Part shown: one piece after another, positions 45,485-53,219 of the stretch | How positions within the stretch are numbered: position 1 is the stretch's first letter | How the letters are laid out: each line of letters starts with the position of its first letter | Origin: Plantibacter sp050587525 | Lineage (GTDB): Bacteria; Actinomycetota; Actinomycetes; Actinomycetales; Microbacteriaceae | Assembly (NCBI RefSeq): GCF_050587525.1 | Contig: NZ_JBOBFT010000005.1 | Span: 1-64,000 of the forward strand | Length of the DNA: 64,000 nucleotides | Direction of reading: 5' to 3' | Made by a program: the position numbers and the translations under genes | Notes under the pieces: generated by a model | What the model saw: the letters and a program-made list of their open reading frames with translations, nothing else | The model's database searches: none | Told to the model about the DNA's origin: nothing

Positions 45485-45585
45485 CCTCCAGGGAAGCAAA
45501 TACACCTTATTAGGGTAGACCTGCACTTTCTCCACTGGAGAAGCGTTTGGACGACTGAATGCAGTCGATACGACTTCCCTGGAGG
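45485..45585 (-). ncRNA. Candidate msr-msd-like structured RNA next to the reverse transcriptase
   Basis: Perfect 12-bp inverted repeat CCTCCAGGGAAG (45485-45496 on plus) and CTTCCCTGGAGG (45574-45585) bounds 77 bases holding two more perfect hairpins: CGACTG / CAGTCG (45552-45567, 4-base loop) and TTCTCC / GGAGAA (45528-45542, 3-base loop). It fills the 128-bp gap between two co-directional genes just upstream of the RT start, where a retron RNA with a1/a2 ends would be. It is shorter than known retron RNAs and the branching G cannot be assigned. An attenuator is the alternative. Confidence 0.55.
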
Positions 45586-45607
45586 TAAGACAACACTACA
45601 CTGAAAC

Positions 45608-46471
45608 TCACTCGGCAGCTAGCGATCGGATGAACCCGTGAAGCTGCACGGCAGAGGACATCGCTCGAACAAAACTTGAGTAGACCCTGAAACTGTAATC
45701 GCGCGCCGTCAGATGCCCCATCACGGTGAAGCGCCCGTCCTTGTCGTACTCGATATCATCCGCCATCGGAAGATCATGCTGAGTTAGGCAATTCGTAACT
45801 TGACAATGTTGCAAGGTAGATCCGACGAATTTGAGCGACGCGTACAATAGATAATCCGCGACAGCCAGCGCCGGATCCCCCTTTCCCTCAGTGTGGACGG
45901 TAACGTGATCCGTAAGAGGATGCGCCGCCTGAACCAGACCCTCGTATCGAGACAATGGACTCTGATCATCCTCAAAGACAACGTCGATCTTTCCAAATTC
46001 TCTATATCTATTTAGAACACTTGACAGCAGTCGCACGAACAAAAAATCATACATCGCAAGCGACAGAGTTGAATCGAGCATCTCATCGCTGATCGCGAAA
46101 CGCACATGACCCTTGAAACTCGAGTTAGAATCGAGAGCCGCCAGCAACGGTTCAGAAAACTCAGGCCCATCATCTGTTGCATGCCAGCCACGAGTCTTGA
46201 AGTCGGATATTCTTCTAGACGATTCGATCCCACTTCTGAGAAGAATGCTGTTTCGTATTAGATTCAAGCTCGCTCGAAGATCATGCAGGTCCTGCAAGGT
46301 TTCGTATGCGACAGCTGCGACCCCATAAATCCAACGACGATCGCAATCTGCTTGCGCGGTTGCTCGACCAGCGTACTTGCAACGCACGTGGGTCAGACAG
46401 ACAACCACAAGCGACTCATCTAGCTTTAATGAGACGACTATCTCGGTCTCTTCTATCTCGGATATCGACAT
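45608..46471 (-). CDS. Uncharacterised protein with DUF3800-like C-terminal segment, RT partner candidate
   Basis: 287 residues, soluble, no signal peptide. I do not recognise it securely. VVFEDDQS (164-171) followed by DPALAVADYLLYAS (199-212) recalls the C-terminal acidic and xxADxxxx motifs of DUF3800 proteins, which are thought to have an RNase H-like fold; the N-terminal LDES (17-20) could match the DESG start of that family. It lies 22 bp before the inverted-repeat RNA candidate and 128 bp before the RT gene, on the same strand, with the same AT-rich codon use. By position it would be the effector of a retron-like system (inference). Confidence 0.6.
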   Translation of the reverse strand: MSISEIEETEIVVSLKLDESLVVVCLTHVRCKYAGRATAQADCDRRWIYGVAAVAYETLQDLHDLRASLNLIRNSILLRSGIESSRRISDFKTRGWHATDDGPEFSEPLLAALDSNSSFKGHVRFAISDEMLDSTLSLAMYDFLFVRLLSSVLNRYREFGKIDVVFEDDQSPLSRYEGLVQAAHPLTDHVTVHTEGKGDPALAVADYLLYASLKFVGSTLQHCQVTNCLTQHDLPMADDIEYDKDGRFTVMGHLTARDYSFRVYSSFVRAMSSAVQLHGFIRSLAAE

Positions 46472-46710
46472 AGCTAGATCCTAGGCGCATATGGTCAGCG
46501 CATCACGAAACCAAGCGATCCATGTTGCGAGCATCTGTCGCGTTCCAGCTGCTGACTCAATTCATTGCCGCTAAAGAAGGCAAATCACGGACGCAGGACG
46601 CGACCTGCGCGGCGCAGCGTCCGCGACTGGGAACGCAGGGCCGACAGTCGGCGCGAACGAGCCGACGCCAACGACGAAGGCCACCACGCGTGGACGTGAT
46701 GGCCTTCGGG

Positions 46711-46735
46711 GCACTTCGACAAGCTCAGTGACCGG
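46711..46735. repeat. Single REP-like copy
   Basis: GCACTTCGACAAGCTCAGTG followed by ACCGG, a single copy of the REP-like sequence, just after the ychF stop codon. It may serve as a transcription end or mRNA stabiliser. Confidence 0.75.
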
Positions 46736-46743
46736 TGCGCGGG

Positions 46744-47817
46744 CTAGACGTTGAAGCGGAACTCCACGACGTCGCCGTCCTGCATCGTGTAGTCCTTGCC
46801 CTCCATACGAGCCTTGCCCTTTGCGCGGGCCTCGGCGACGGAACCCGTCTCCACGAGGTCCTCGAAGGAGATGACCTCAGCCTTGATGAAGCCCTTCTCG
46901 AAGTCCGTGTGGATGACACCGGCAGCCTGCGGCGCCTTCGCGCCCTGCGGGATCGTCCACGCACGCGACTCCTTCGGACCGGCGGTCAGGTACGTCTGCA
47001 GACCGAGGGTCGCGAATCCGATGCGGGCGAGCTGGTCGAGTCCGGACTCGGTCTGACCGGTCGATTCGAGCATCTCCTTCGCGTCGGCCTCGTCGAGGTC
47101 GACGAGCTCGGACTCGAGCTTCGCGTCGAGGAAGACGGCCTTCGCAGGAGCCACGAGCGCTGCGAGCTCGTCGAGCTTCGCCTGGTCCTGCAGCACGGCC
47201 TCGTCCACGTTGAACACGTAGATGAACGGCTTCGACGTCAGCAGACCGAGCTCCTTGATGGGCTCCAGGTCGATGTTCGTCGCGGACAGCGGGGTGCCGG
47301 CGTTCAGCGCGTCCTGCGCCTCCTTCGCGGCGACGAGGACGGAGGGGTCGAGCTTCTTGCCCTTGATCTCCTTCTCGAACCGCGGGATCGCCTTCTCGAG
47401 CGTCTCGAGGTCGGCGAGGATCAGCTCCGTGTTGATCGTCTCCATGTCGCCGGCCGGGTTGACCGAACCGTCGACGTGCACGACATCGGGATCGGCGAAT
47501 CCGCGGACGACCTGAGCGATCGCATCGGCCTCACGGATGTTCGCGAGGAACTTGTTGCCGAGCCCCTCACCTTCGCTCGCACCCTTGACGATGCCGGCGA
47601 TGTCGACGAACGACACCGCAGCGGGCAGGATGCGCTCGCTGCCGAAGATCTCGGCGAGCTTCCCGAGCCTGGCGTCGGGCAGTTCCACCACGCCGACGTT
47701 CGGCTCGATCGTCGCGAACGGGTAGTTCGCTGCGAGCACGTTGTTGCGCGTGAGCGCGTTGAAGAGGGTTGACTTGCCGACGTTGGGCAGGCCGACGATG
47801 CCGAGAGTAAGAGCCAC
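46744..47817 (-). CDS. ychF: Ribosome-binding ATPase YchF/Ola1
   Basis: 357-residue Obg-like P-loop protein that prefers ATP and binds the ribosome. N-terminal LTLGIVGLPNVGKSTLFNAL, then FVDIAGIVKGASEGEGLGNK, a coiled-coil insertion (about 130-200) with FNVDE, and a C-terminal TGS domain around AWTIPQGAKAPQAAGVIHTD ending VVEFRFNV. Length and motifs are standard. GTG at 47817 gives the family N-terminus. It is a core gene next to the AT-rich island. Confidence 0.97.
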   Translation of the reverse strand: MALTLGIVGLPNVGKSTLFNALTRNNVLAANYPFATIEPNVGVVELPDARLGKLAEIFGSERILPAAVSFVDIAGIVKGASEGEGLGNKFLANIREADAIAQVVRGFADPDVVHVDGSVNPAGDMETINTELILADLETLEKAIPRFEKEIKGKKLDPSVLVAAKEAQDALNAGTPLSATNIDLEPIKELGLLTSKPFIYVFNVDEAVLQDQAKLDELAALVAPAKAVFLDAKLESELVDLDEADAKEMLESTGQTESGLDQLARIGFATLGLQTYLTAGPKESRAWTIPQGAKAPQAAGVIHTDFEKGFIKAEVISFEDLVETGSVAEARAKGKARMEGKDYTMQDGDVVEFRFNV

Positions 47818-47945
47818 GAGGGTCTATCGTACTTGGCCGCGCCGAAGCCCGCTCGCCAGCCTGATCCAGAGGCGTGCAGGAAGAGTGCCGGAACCGCCCC
47901 GGATCGGACCTGCGTCGGCGCTGCCCAGGGCCGCGCGACGCCTGC

Positions 47946-48671
47946 TCAGGGTCGCGTCGCGCGGAAGCAGACCGTCCGATACGGCAGGCGAACGACATCG
48001 CCGAGGCCTGTGACCAGCGCATCGACCTCGCTGCGCACCTGGGTACGGCGCTCCTCGTCGGCGGTGATGATGTAGCTCCGAGAGAACACGAGGTCCATGA
48101 CCTCGTCGTGCGAGAGCTCGTCGACCCAGCTCGTCTCGAACCGCTCCAGCTCCCCGAACGGCGCGAGCACCTCCGGCGTGCCGATGCTGTTCTCCGTGTT
48201 GCCGTCGTCGAGGATCCGACCGAGTTCGGCGACCCACGGCTCGCTCTCGTCGCGGAAGTTCCAGACGAGACCGAGCGTTCCTCCCGGCCGCAGCACGCGA
48301 CCCACCTCGGCCGATGCCGCCACGGGATCGACCCAGTGCCACGCCTGGGCGACGACGACCGCGTCGGCGGCGCCGTCGGCGATCGGGATCTCCTCAGCCG
48401 TGCCCACCATCGCCTCGACGCCGGAGACGACATCGCCGAGGATCGTCAGCATCGCCTGGGAGGGGTCGATCGCGACGACGTCCTTCGCCCGTTTGGTGAG
48501 GAGTCGCGTGAGCTTGCCGGTCCCCGCGCCGAGGTCGATGACCGCGTTCGCATCCGCAGGGACGAGCCAGTCGACGGCATCCTGCGGGTATTCGGGACGG
48601 CCTCGTTCATAGGCTTCTGCCGCCGCCCCGAACGAGGCGGCCTGGAGTGCGCGGGTGTCTGCATCTGTCAC
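47946..48671 (-). CDS. SAM-dependent methyltransferase, class I
   Basis: 241 residues. YPQDAVDWLVPADANAVID leads into the SAM motif I VIDLGAGTGKLTRLL; DVVAIDPSQAML is motif II and AWHWVDP follows, all typical of Methyltransf_11 proteins. Substrate unknown. GTG at 48671 is six bases after TACGCT (leaderless type); a longer frame to 49142 overlaps the divergent exonuclease gene and was rejected. Confidence 0.88.
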   Translation of the reverse strand: MTDADTRALQAASFGAAAEAYERGRPEYPQDAVDWLVPADANAVIDLGAGTGKLTRLLTKRAKDVVAIDPSQAMLTILGDVVSGVEAMVGTAEEIPIADGAADAVVVAQAWHWVDPVAASAEVGRVLRPGGTLGLVWNFRDESEPWVAELGRILDDGNTENSIGTPEVLAPFGELERFETSWVDELSHDEVMDLVFSRSYIITADEERRTQVRSEVDALVTGLGDVVRLPYRTVCFRATRP

Positions 48672-48801
48672 GGATCGAGCGTACTCCCGACGCGGAGACG
48701 CACTCGGGGCTTGCACTTCCGGCCTCGGCGACTCCATGAGAATGCCCACGATCCCGGCGAGGCGATCCGTCTCTGTCGGAGGATGGTGCGAGGGTGAACG
48801 G

Positions 48802-49383
48802 GTGCCACTGGATTTCACCGCAATCGACTTCGAGACCGCGAACTCGTCGTCGGCCTCCGCCTGCAGCGTCGGCCTCGTGAAGGTGCGCGCCGGCGTCATC
48901 GTCGACCGGGTCGGCTGGCTCATCCGCCCGCCCGCCGGCCACGACGCCTTCCTGGAATGGAACACGCGCATCCACGGCATCGTCGCCGGCGACGTCGTCT
49001 CGGCCGCGGGCTGGGACGAACAGCTCGACGACCTCGTCGCGTTCGCCGACGGTGATGCGCTCGTCGCCCACAATGCAGGCTTCGACATGGGCGTCATCCG
49101 CGGCGGGTGCGCCGCGACCGATCTCGTGTGCCCCGACTTCACCTACCTGTGCAGTCTCAACGTGGCTCGCAAGACCTACCACCTCGACTCGTACCGTCTG
49201 CCGATGGCGGCGATGGCCGCCGGCTTCGAGGACTTCCGCCACCATGATGCGATCGCCGATGCCGAGGCCTGCGCGCACATCATGATCCACGCGGCAGGAC
49301 GCCACGGCGCGGACAGCATCACCGGGCTCGCCGAAGCGACCAAGGTCAAGCTCGGTCGTCTGGGCACTCCGATCGCAGCGTAG
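48802..49383 (+). CDS. DEDDh 3'-5' exonuclease (DnaQ-like)
   Basis: 193 residues: Exo I motif FTAIDFETANS near the start with D and E, Exo II around HNAGFDMGVI, and Exo III HHDAIADAEA giving the last His and Asp. Similar to the epsilon-subunit-type exonucleases used in repair or small-RNA trimming. GTG at 48802 has GAGGGTG upstream. Divergent from the methyltransferase gene. Confidence 0.88.
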   Translation: MPLDFTAIDFETANSSSASACSVGLVKVRAGVIVDRVGWLIRPPAGHDAFLEWNTRIHGIVAGDVVSAAGWDEQLDDLVAFADGDALVAHNAGFDMGVIRGGCAATDLVCPDFTYLCSLNVARKTYHLDSYRLPMAAMAAGFEDFRHHDAIADAEACAHIMIHAAGRHGADSITGLAEATKVKLGRLGTPIAA

Positions 49384-49537
49384 GCCGGTCGACGGCAGGC
49401 CGCGATCGTCACCTGCGCGATCGTCATCTGCGCGATCGTCACCTGTGGGACATCGCAGCGATGTCATCGGAACCCTTGCATGCCCATCTGGCATATGAGA
49501 GATTGTCGTTACAAATCCCTCACCCTCAGGAGCGTCA

Positions 49538-50995
49538 ATGTCGATCTTCCCTGACACACCCACCACCCCCATCGCCGTCCGCGGCGGGGCGGGCAAGCCG
49601 TCCAGGCGATTCCTCCGAACCGTCACCATCATCGCCACCCTCGGCGGCTTCCTCTTCGGGTACGACACCGGAGTCATCAGCGGTGCGCTCCCGCTGATGC
49701 ACTTCGGCGACGGCCCGCTCACCGCGCTCGCGGAGGGCACGATCGTCAGCGCCCTCCTCTTCGGAGCCGCGCTCGGCTCGCTTCTCGGCGGACGCATCGC
49801 CGACCGACGAGGACGCCGCCGCCTGATCCTCTGGCTCGCGGTCGTCTTCTTCATCGGAGCGCTCGGTTGCGCATTCGCCCCGAGCATCGAGGTGATGATC
49901 GCCGCACGCTTCGTGCTCGGCATCGCGGTCGGCGGCGCGTCGGTGACCGTCCCGCTCTACTTGGCCGAGATCTATCCCGCCGCACGGCGCGGAGCGCTCG
50001 TCACCCGCAATGAGCTCATGATCGTGTCCGGGCAACTCGCGGCCTTCACCGTCAACGCCGTCATCGGCTCGCTGCTCCCGGACAACGACGGAGCGTGGCG
50101 GTGGATGCTCGTGATCGCATCGATTCCAGCCGTGCTCCTGTACTTCGGAATGCTCATCATGCCGGAGAGCCCTCGGTGGCTCATCCTGCAGGGGCGTTTC
50201 GCGGAGGGGCGGAAGACGCTGCTACGCGTGCGAACGTCGGACGAGGCTGAGGCCGAGTTCGCGGACATCCAGGCCCACGACGACCGGCCGGAGAACCGTG
50301 GGGCGCCCAAGCTGTCCGACCTCGCCGTGCCGTGGCTGCGACGCGTGTTCTGCATCGGCCTCGGCATCGCGATGGTGCAGCAGCTCACCGGCGTGAACTC
50401 GATCATGTACTACGGCGTGCAGATCCTCCAGCAGTCCGGGTTCAGCAGCCAGGGCGCGCTCGTCGGCCAGATCGGCAATGGCATCGTTTCGGTCCTCGCC
50501 ACATTCGTCGGCATCTGGCTGCTCGGTCGGATCGGACGTCGACCCATGCTCATCTCCGGCCTCATCGGCACGACGACGGCGCTGCTGCTCGTCGGGCTCT
50601 CCTCCGCCATCATCCCCAATCCACCGGACGGCGAACTCGGCGTCAAGCCGTTCGTCATCCTGGCGCTGACGATCACCTTCCTCGCGTTCCAGCAGGGCGC
50701 CATCTCGCCGGTCACGTGGCTCATGCTCGCCGAGATCTTCCCGACCCGCATCCGCGGACTCGCCTTCGGCCTCTCGGCACTCGTGTTGTGGCTGACGAAC
50801 TTCCTGGTCGGATTCGCATTCCCTCAACTCGTCGCCGGGATCGGCATCTCACCGACGTTCTTCATCTTCTTCGGTGTCGGGCTCATGCTGATCACCTTCG
50901 TCGCGCGGGTCGTCCCGGAAACGCGCGGGCGGAGCCTCGAGGAACTCGAGGACGACCTGCGAGCGAGGTACTCGTCCAGGCGCGGCACGGCGTGA
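49538..50995 (+). CDS. MFS sugar porter (sugar/inositol family)
   Basis: 485-residue proton-coupled sugar transporter with 12 helices. Sugar porter signatures: GGFLFGYDTGVISGALPLM, GRRRLILW after a D/RxGR motif (ADRRGRRR), PESPRWLI at the end of helix 6, and QLTGVNSIMYYG in helix 7, ending PETRGRSLEELE. AGGAG lies 6 bases before the ATG. The TGA is inside the loop of a hairpin terminator. Confidence 0.93.
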   Translation: MSIFPDTPTTPIAVRGGAGKPSRRFLRTVTIIATLGGFLFGYDTGVISGALPLMHFGDGPLTALAEGTIVSALLFGAALGSLLGGRIADRRGRRRLILWLAVVFFIGALGCAFAPSIEVMIAARFVLGIAVGGASVTVPLYLAEIYPAARRGALVTRNELMIVSGQLAAFTVNAVIGSLLPDNDGAWRWMLVIASIPAVLLYFGMLIMPESPRWLILQGRFAEGRKTLLRVRTSDEAEAEFADIQAHDDRPENRGAPKLSDLAVPWLRRVFCIGLGIAMVQQLTGVNSIMYYGVQILQQSGFSSQGALVGQIGNGIVSVLATFVGIWLLGRIGRRPMLISGLIGTTTALLLVGLSSAIIPNPPDGELGVKPFVILALTITFLAFQQGAISPVTWLMLAEIFPTRIRGLAFGLSALVLWLTNFLVGFAFPQLVAGIGISPTFFIFFGVGLMLITFVARVVPETRGRSLEELEDDLRARYSSRRGTA

Positions 50996-51008
50996 TCGTG
51001 CCGTGCCG
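50981..51008. terminator. Hairpin across the end of the MFS gene
   Basis: Perfect 10-bp stem GCGGCACGGC / GCCGTGCCGC with an 8-base loop that contains the MFS stop codon (50993-50995). It lies between convergent genes and could stop transcripts from both. Confidence 0.6.
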
Positions 51009-51055
51009 CATCGCCCGTGTCGCCAGTTTCGCCAGCCTCGTGCCGCGCAGCCGGC

Positions 51056-52048
51056 TCAGACCGCCGCAGGCACGCCCGGCGTGAAGGCGAGGATGCGCTC
51101 CACGAGGTGCGCAGCGAGCTTCCGATCGGTGTCGAGCACCACTCGTGTGCGACGACCGACACGGTCGACCGGTCCGAACCGCTGCCCGCGGAGGTCGCAG
51201 ATCGTCTGGCCACGGCCCGGGCCCTGCGTCGTGTCCACGACGACGGGAACGGCGGGGGCGCGGGTCGCGGTGATGCCGCCGACCACGATGGCGGCCGCGA
51301 GCGGATCGTGGAGCGCACAGCTGCGCCGACCGTAGACCACGACGTAGAAGTCGTAGTAGACGTCGAGGATCTCGCCGAGCGCACGTGCGAACGGCGACTC
51401 CGCGGCCAGCAGGGTCTCGCGATCGCTCTCTTCGAAGACGTTCTCCTCGGTGACATCGAGCGGGACGAGGACGACGTCCCAGTCGGCTTCCATCACGGCG
51501 GCGGCCGCCTCCGGGTCGTTCCAGATGTTGGCTTCCGCGACGGGCGTCACGTTGCCTGGCGTGAGCGCGGCGCCGCCCATGACGGTGACGCCGTGGACGC
51601 GCTCGGCCAGCGTGGGGTCGAGCCGCAGCGCTTCAGCGAGGTTCGTGAACGGACCGATGGCGAGCACCCGCAGCTCGCCGTCGTACTCGTGGGAGAGGCG
51701 GATGAGGAGTTCGGCGGCGCTCTCCGCGATCGGTTCGAGGCCAGAGGGCGGGAGTGTGACATCGCCGATGCCGTTGGCGCCGTGCACGTGCGGCGCGCCG
51801 CCGTCGAACGTCCCGGCGATGGGGTGGTGCGCACCGATGGCCACGGGGATGTCCGGGTGCCCCGCGAGCGCCAGGAGATCGAGCGTGTTGACCGCGCCCT
51901 GCGCAGCGCTCACGTTGCCGCTCACCGTGCCGATGCCGACGATCTCCGCCTCGGGCGACGCGAGCAGGTAGGCGATCGCGAGCGAGTCGTCGATGCCCGT
52001 GTCGCAGTCGAGGTAGACCGGGATGCGTGGGGCGGGTGTCGTCGTCAT
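51056..52048 (-). CDS. Inosine/uridine-preferring nucleoside hydrolase
   Basis: 330 residues. The Ca-binding nucleoside hydrolase motif DCDTGIDD is at about residues 13-20 (YLDCDTGIDDSLAIAYLL), with VHGANGIGD, VLAIGPFTNLAEAL, VMGGAAL and the C-terminal HDPLAAAI. It splits ribonucleosides into base and ribose for salvage. ATG at 52048 follows GGAGA. The operator-like repeat array begins about 90 bp upstream. Confidence 0.92.
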   Translation of the reverse strand: MTTTPAPRIPVYLDCDTGIDDSLAIAYLLASPEAEIVGIGTVSGNVSAAQGAVNTLDLLALAGHPDIPVAIGAHHPIAGTFDGGAPHVHGANGIGDVTLPPSGLEPIAESAAELLIRLSHEYDGELRVLAIGPFTNLAEALRLDPTLAERVHGVTVMGGAALTPGNVTPVAEANIWNDPEAAAAVMEADWDVVLVPLDVTEENVFEESDRETLLAAESPFARALGEILDVYYDFYVVVYGRRSCALHDPLAAAIVVGGITATRAPAVPVVVDTTQGPGRGQTICDLRGQRFGPVDRVGRRTRVVLDTDRKLAAHLVERILAFTPGVPAAV

Positions 52049-52138
52049 GGTTCTCCGGTCGTACAGGCGAGTGGGCGACCTCCAGGATAGACGCGCTCGG
52101 CGCCCGCGCCTGCTTTCGCCCCCGCTCAGCGTTGCGTT

Positions 52139-52360
52139 CATGTGACGAGTTTCCAAGATGTTCTTGGACGACTGTCAAGGCTCCGGACACGGTGCTCGAA
52201 TCCGATTCTTGGACGATCGTCAAGGAATATCCTGGACGACTGTCAAGAGATTCCTTGGACGAGTGTCCAAGGAATCCTCGAACGCTCGTCCAAGGAACAT
52301 CTGACGCTTGTCAAATTCGTCTTGAACGAACGCCCAAGCTATCTTGGACACTCGCCCGAT
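52139..52360. repeat. Array of about ten palindromic 22-23 bp repeats (operator- or iteron-like)
   Basis: Degenerate copies of CTTGGACGACTGTCAAG start at about 52139, 52163, 52186, 52208, 52231, 52254, 52277, 52299, 52321 and 52343. The best copy, 52254-52271, is a perfect 18-bp palindrome CTTGGAC-GAGT-GTCCAAG. Steps are 22-24 bp throughout. The array fills most of the 422-bp gap between the divergent nucleoside hydrolase and TetR genes, which holds no gene. A TAGCAT at 52387-52392 could be a -10 box for the TetR gene. Confidence 0.88.
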
Positions 52361-52470
52361 TTTGCCCAGGCGATTTCAACCGGGCGTAGCATGGCCCGAT
52401 ATCCGCGAGCGCTGAGTTCCAGCTCCACGTCTGCTCACGGATCCCCGACTGAGACGAACGGAGGCACCAC

Positions 52471-53106
52471 GTGTCAGCACAGACGGCGGTGACCGATCGG
52501 ATCACACGGGGCCAGGTCGACAAGTTCGGCGAGCGGCGCGACGCCCTCGCGGACGCGGCACTCCTCACGCTGTCGGAACTCGGCTACGCCCGTACGAGCC
52601 TGCGCGACATCGCCCAGAACTCGGACTTCTCCCACGGCGTGCTGCATTACTACTTCGAGGACAAGGTCGACCTCATCACCTACTGCGTCCGCCGGTACAA
52701 GACGACGTGCGTGAAGCGGTACGACGAGGTCTTCAACAGCGCCACGACGGCCGCCGAACTGCGGATGACCTTCGCGAACGACCTCGCGACGACCCTCGTG
52801 AACGACGCTCCGATGCATCGACTCTGGTACGACGTGCGCAGCCAGAGCCTCTTCGAGTCCGCGTTCCGTGCCGATGTCGTCGAGATCGACAGCAGCCTGG
52901 AGCGGATGATCGGCCGCATCGTCGAGCGGTACGCGGAACTGCGCGGCACGATGAGCGCCGTCCCCTCCTCCGTCGCCTACGGCACGCTCGACGGCCTCTT
53001 CGTCCAGGGGTTGCTCAAGCACCTCTCGGGCGATGCAGGGGCGCCGTTCGCGCTCCGCTCGGCCGTCGAGGACCTCCTCCCCCGCTTGATGCTCGCTCGC
53101 GCCTGA
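52471..53106 (+). CDS. TetR-family transcriptional regulator
   Basis: 211 residues. The helix-turn-helix is in TSLRDIAQNSDFSHGVLHYY (about residues 43-62), giving the typical YYF end of the DNA-binding domain; the ligand domain is alpha-helical and unassigned. GTG at 52471 is preceded by GGAGG at 6 bases. It stands 111 bp downstream of the 22-bp repeat array, which makes it the obvious candidate to bind those palindromes and regulate itself and perhaps the nucleoside hydrolase gene (inference). Confidence 0.9.
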   Translation: MSAQTAVTDRITRGQVDKFGERRDALADAALLTLSELGYARTSLRDIAQNSDFSHGVLHYYFEDKVDLITYCVRRYKTTCVKRYDEVFNSATTAAELRMTFANDLATTLVNDAPMHRLWYDVRSQSLFESAFRADVVEIDSSLERMIGRIVERYAELRGTMSAVPSSVAYGTLDGLFVQGLLKHLSGDAGAPFALRSAVEDLLPRLMLARA

Positions 53107-53117
53107 GCGACCCGCGA

Positions 53118-53162
53118 CTGTGCTGCCCGCGCCTGTGCTGCCCGCGCCTGTGCTGCCCGCGT
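53118..53162. repeat. 15-bp tandem repeat, three copies
   Basis: CTGTGCTGCCCGCGC repeated three times (53118, 53133, 53148) just after the TetR stop codon. Non-coding; no function evident. Confidence 0.8.
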
Positions 53163-53219
53163 TCGGGACCCTCCGGAGCGCAACCGGCCGATGTCGGCGG
53201 TCGGCGGCACACTGAGGCC

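Larger units (their letters stand above)
44150..46600. other. AT-rich genomic island carrying the RT system
   Basis: About 2.4 kb whose base composition is visibly lower in GC than all other genes of the window, with many codons ending in A or T. It separates a GC-rich oxidoreductase gene from ychF. No integrase, transposase, tRNA or direct-repeat boundary was found, so the mode of entry is unknown. Confidence 0.7.

Noticed and set aside
48672..49142. N-terminal extension of the methyltransferase gene
   Set aside because: It would overlap the divergent exonuclease gene by more than 300 bases and lacks any domain; GTG at 48671 has a leaderless promoter.
52139..52360. 22-23 bp repeat array as a CRISPR array
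   Set aside because: Repeats are degenerate, palindromic and spaced by only 4-6 bases, so there are no spacers; no cas genes are near.
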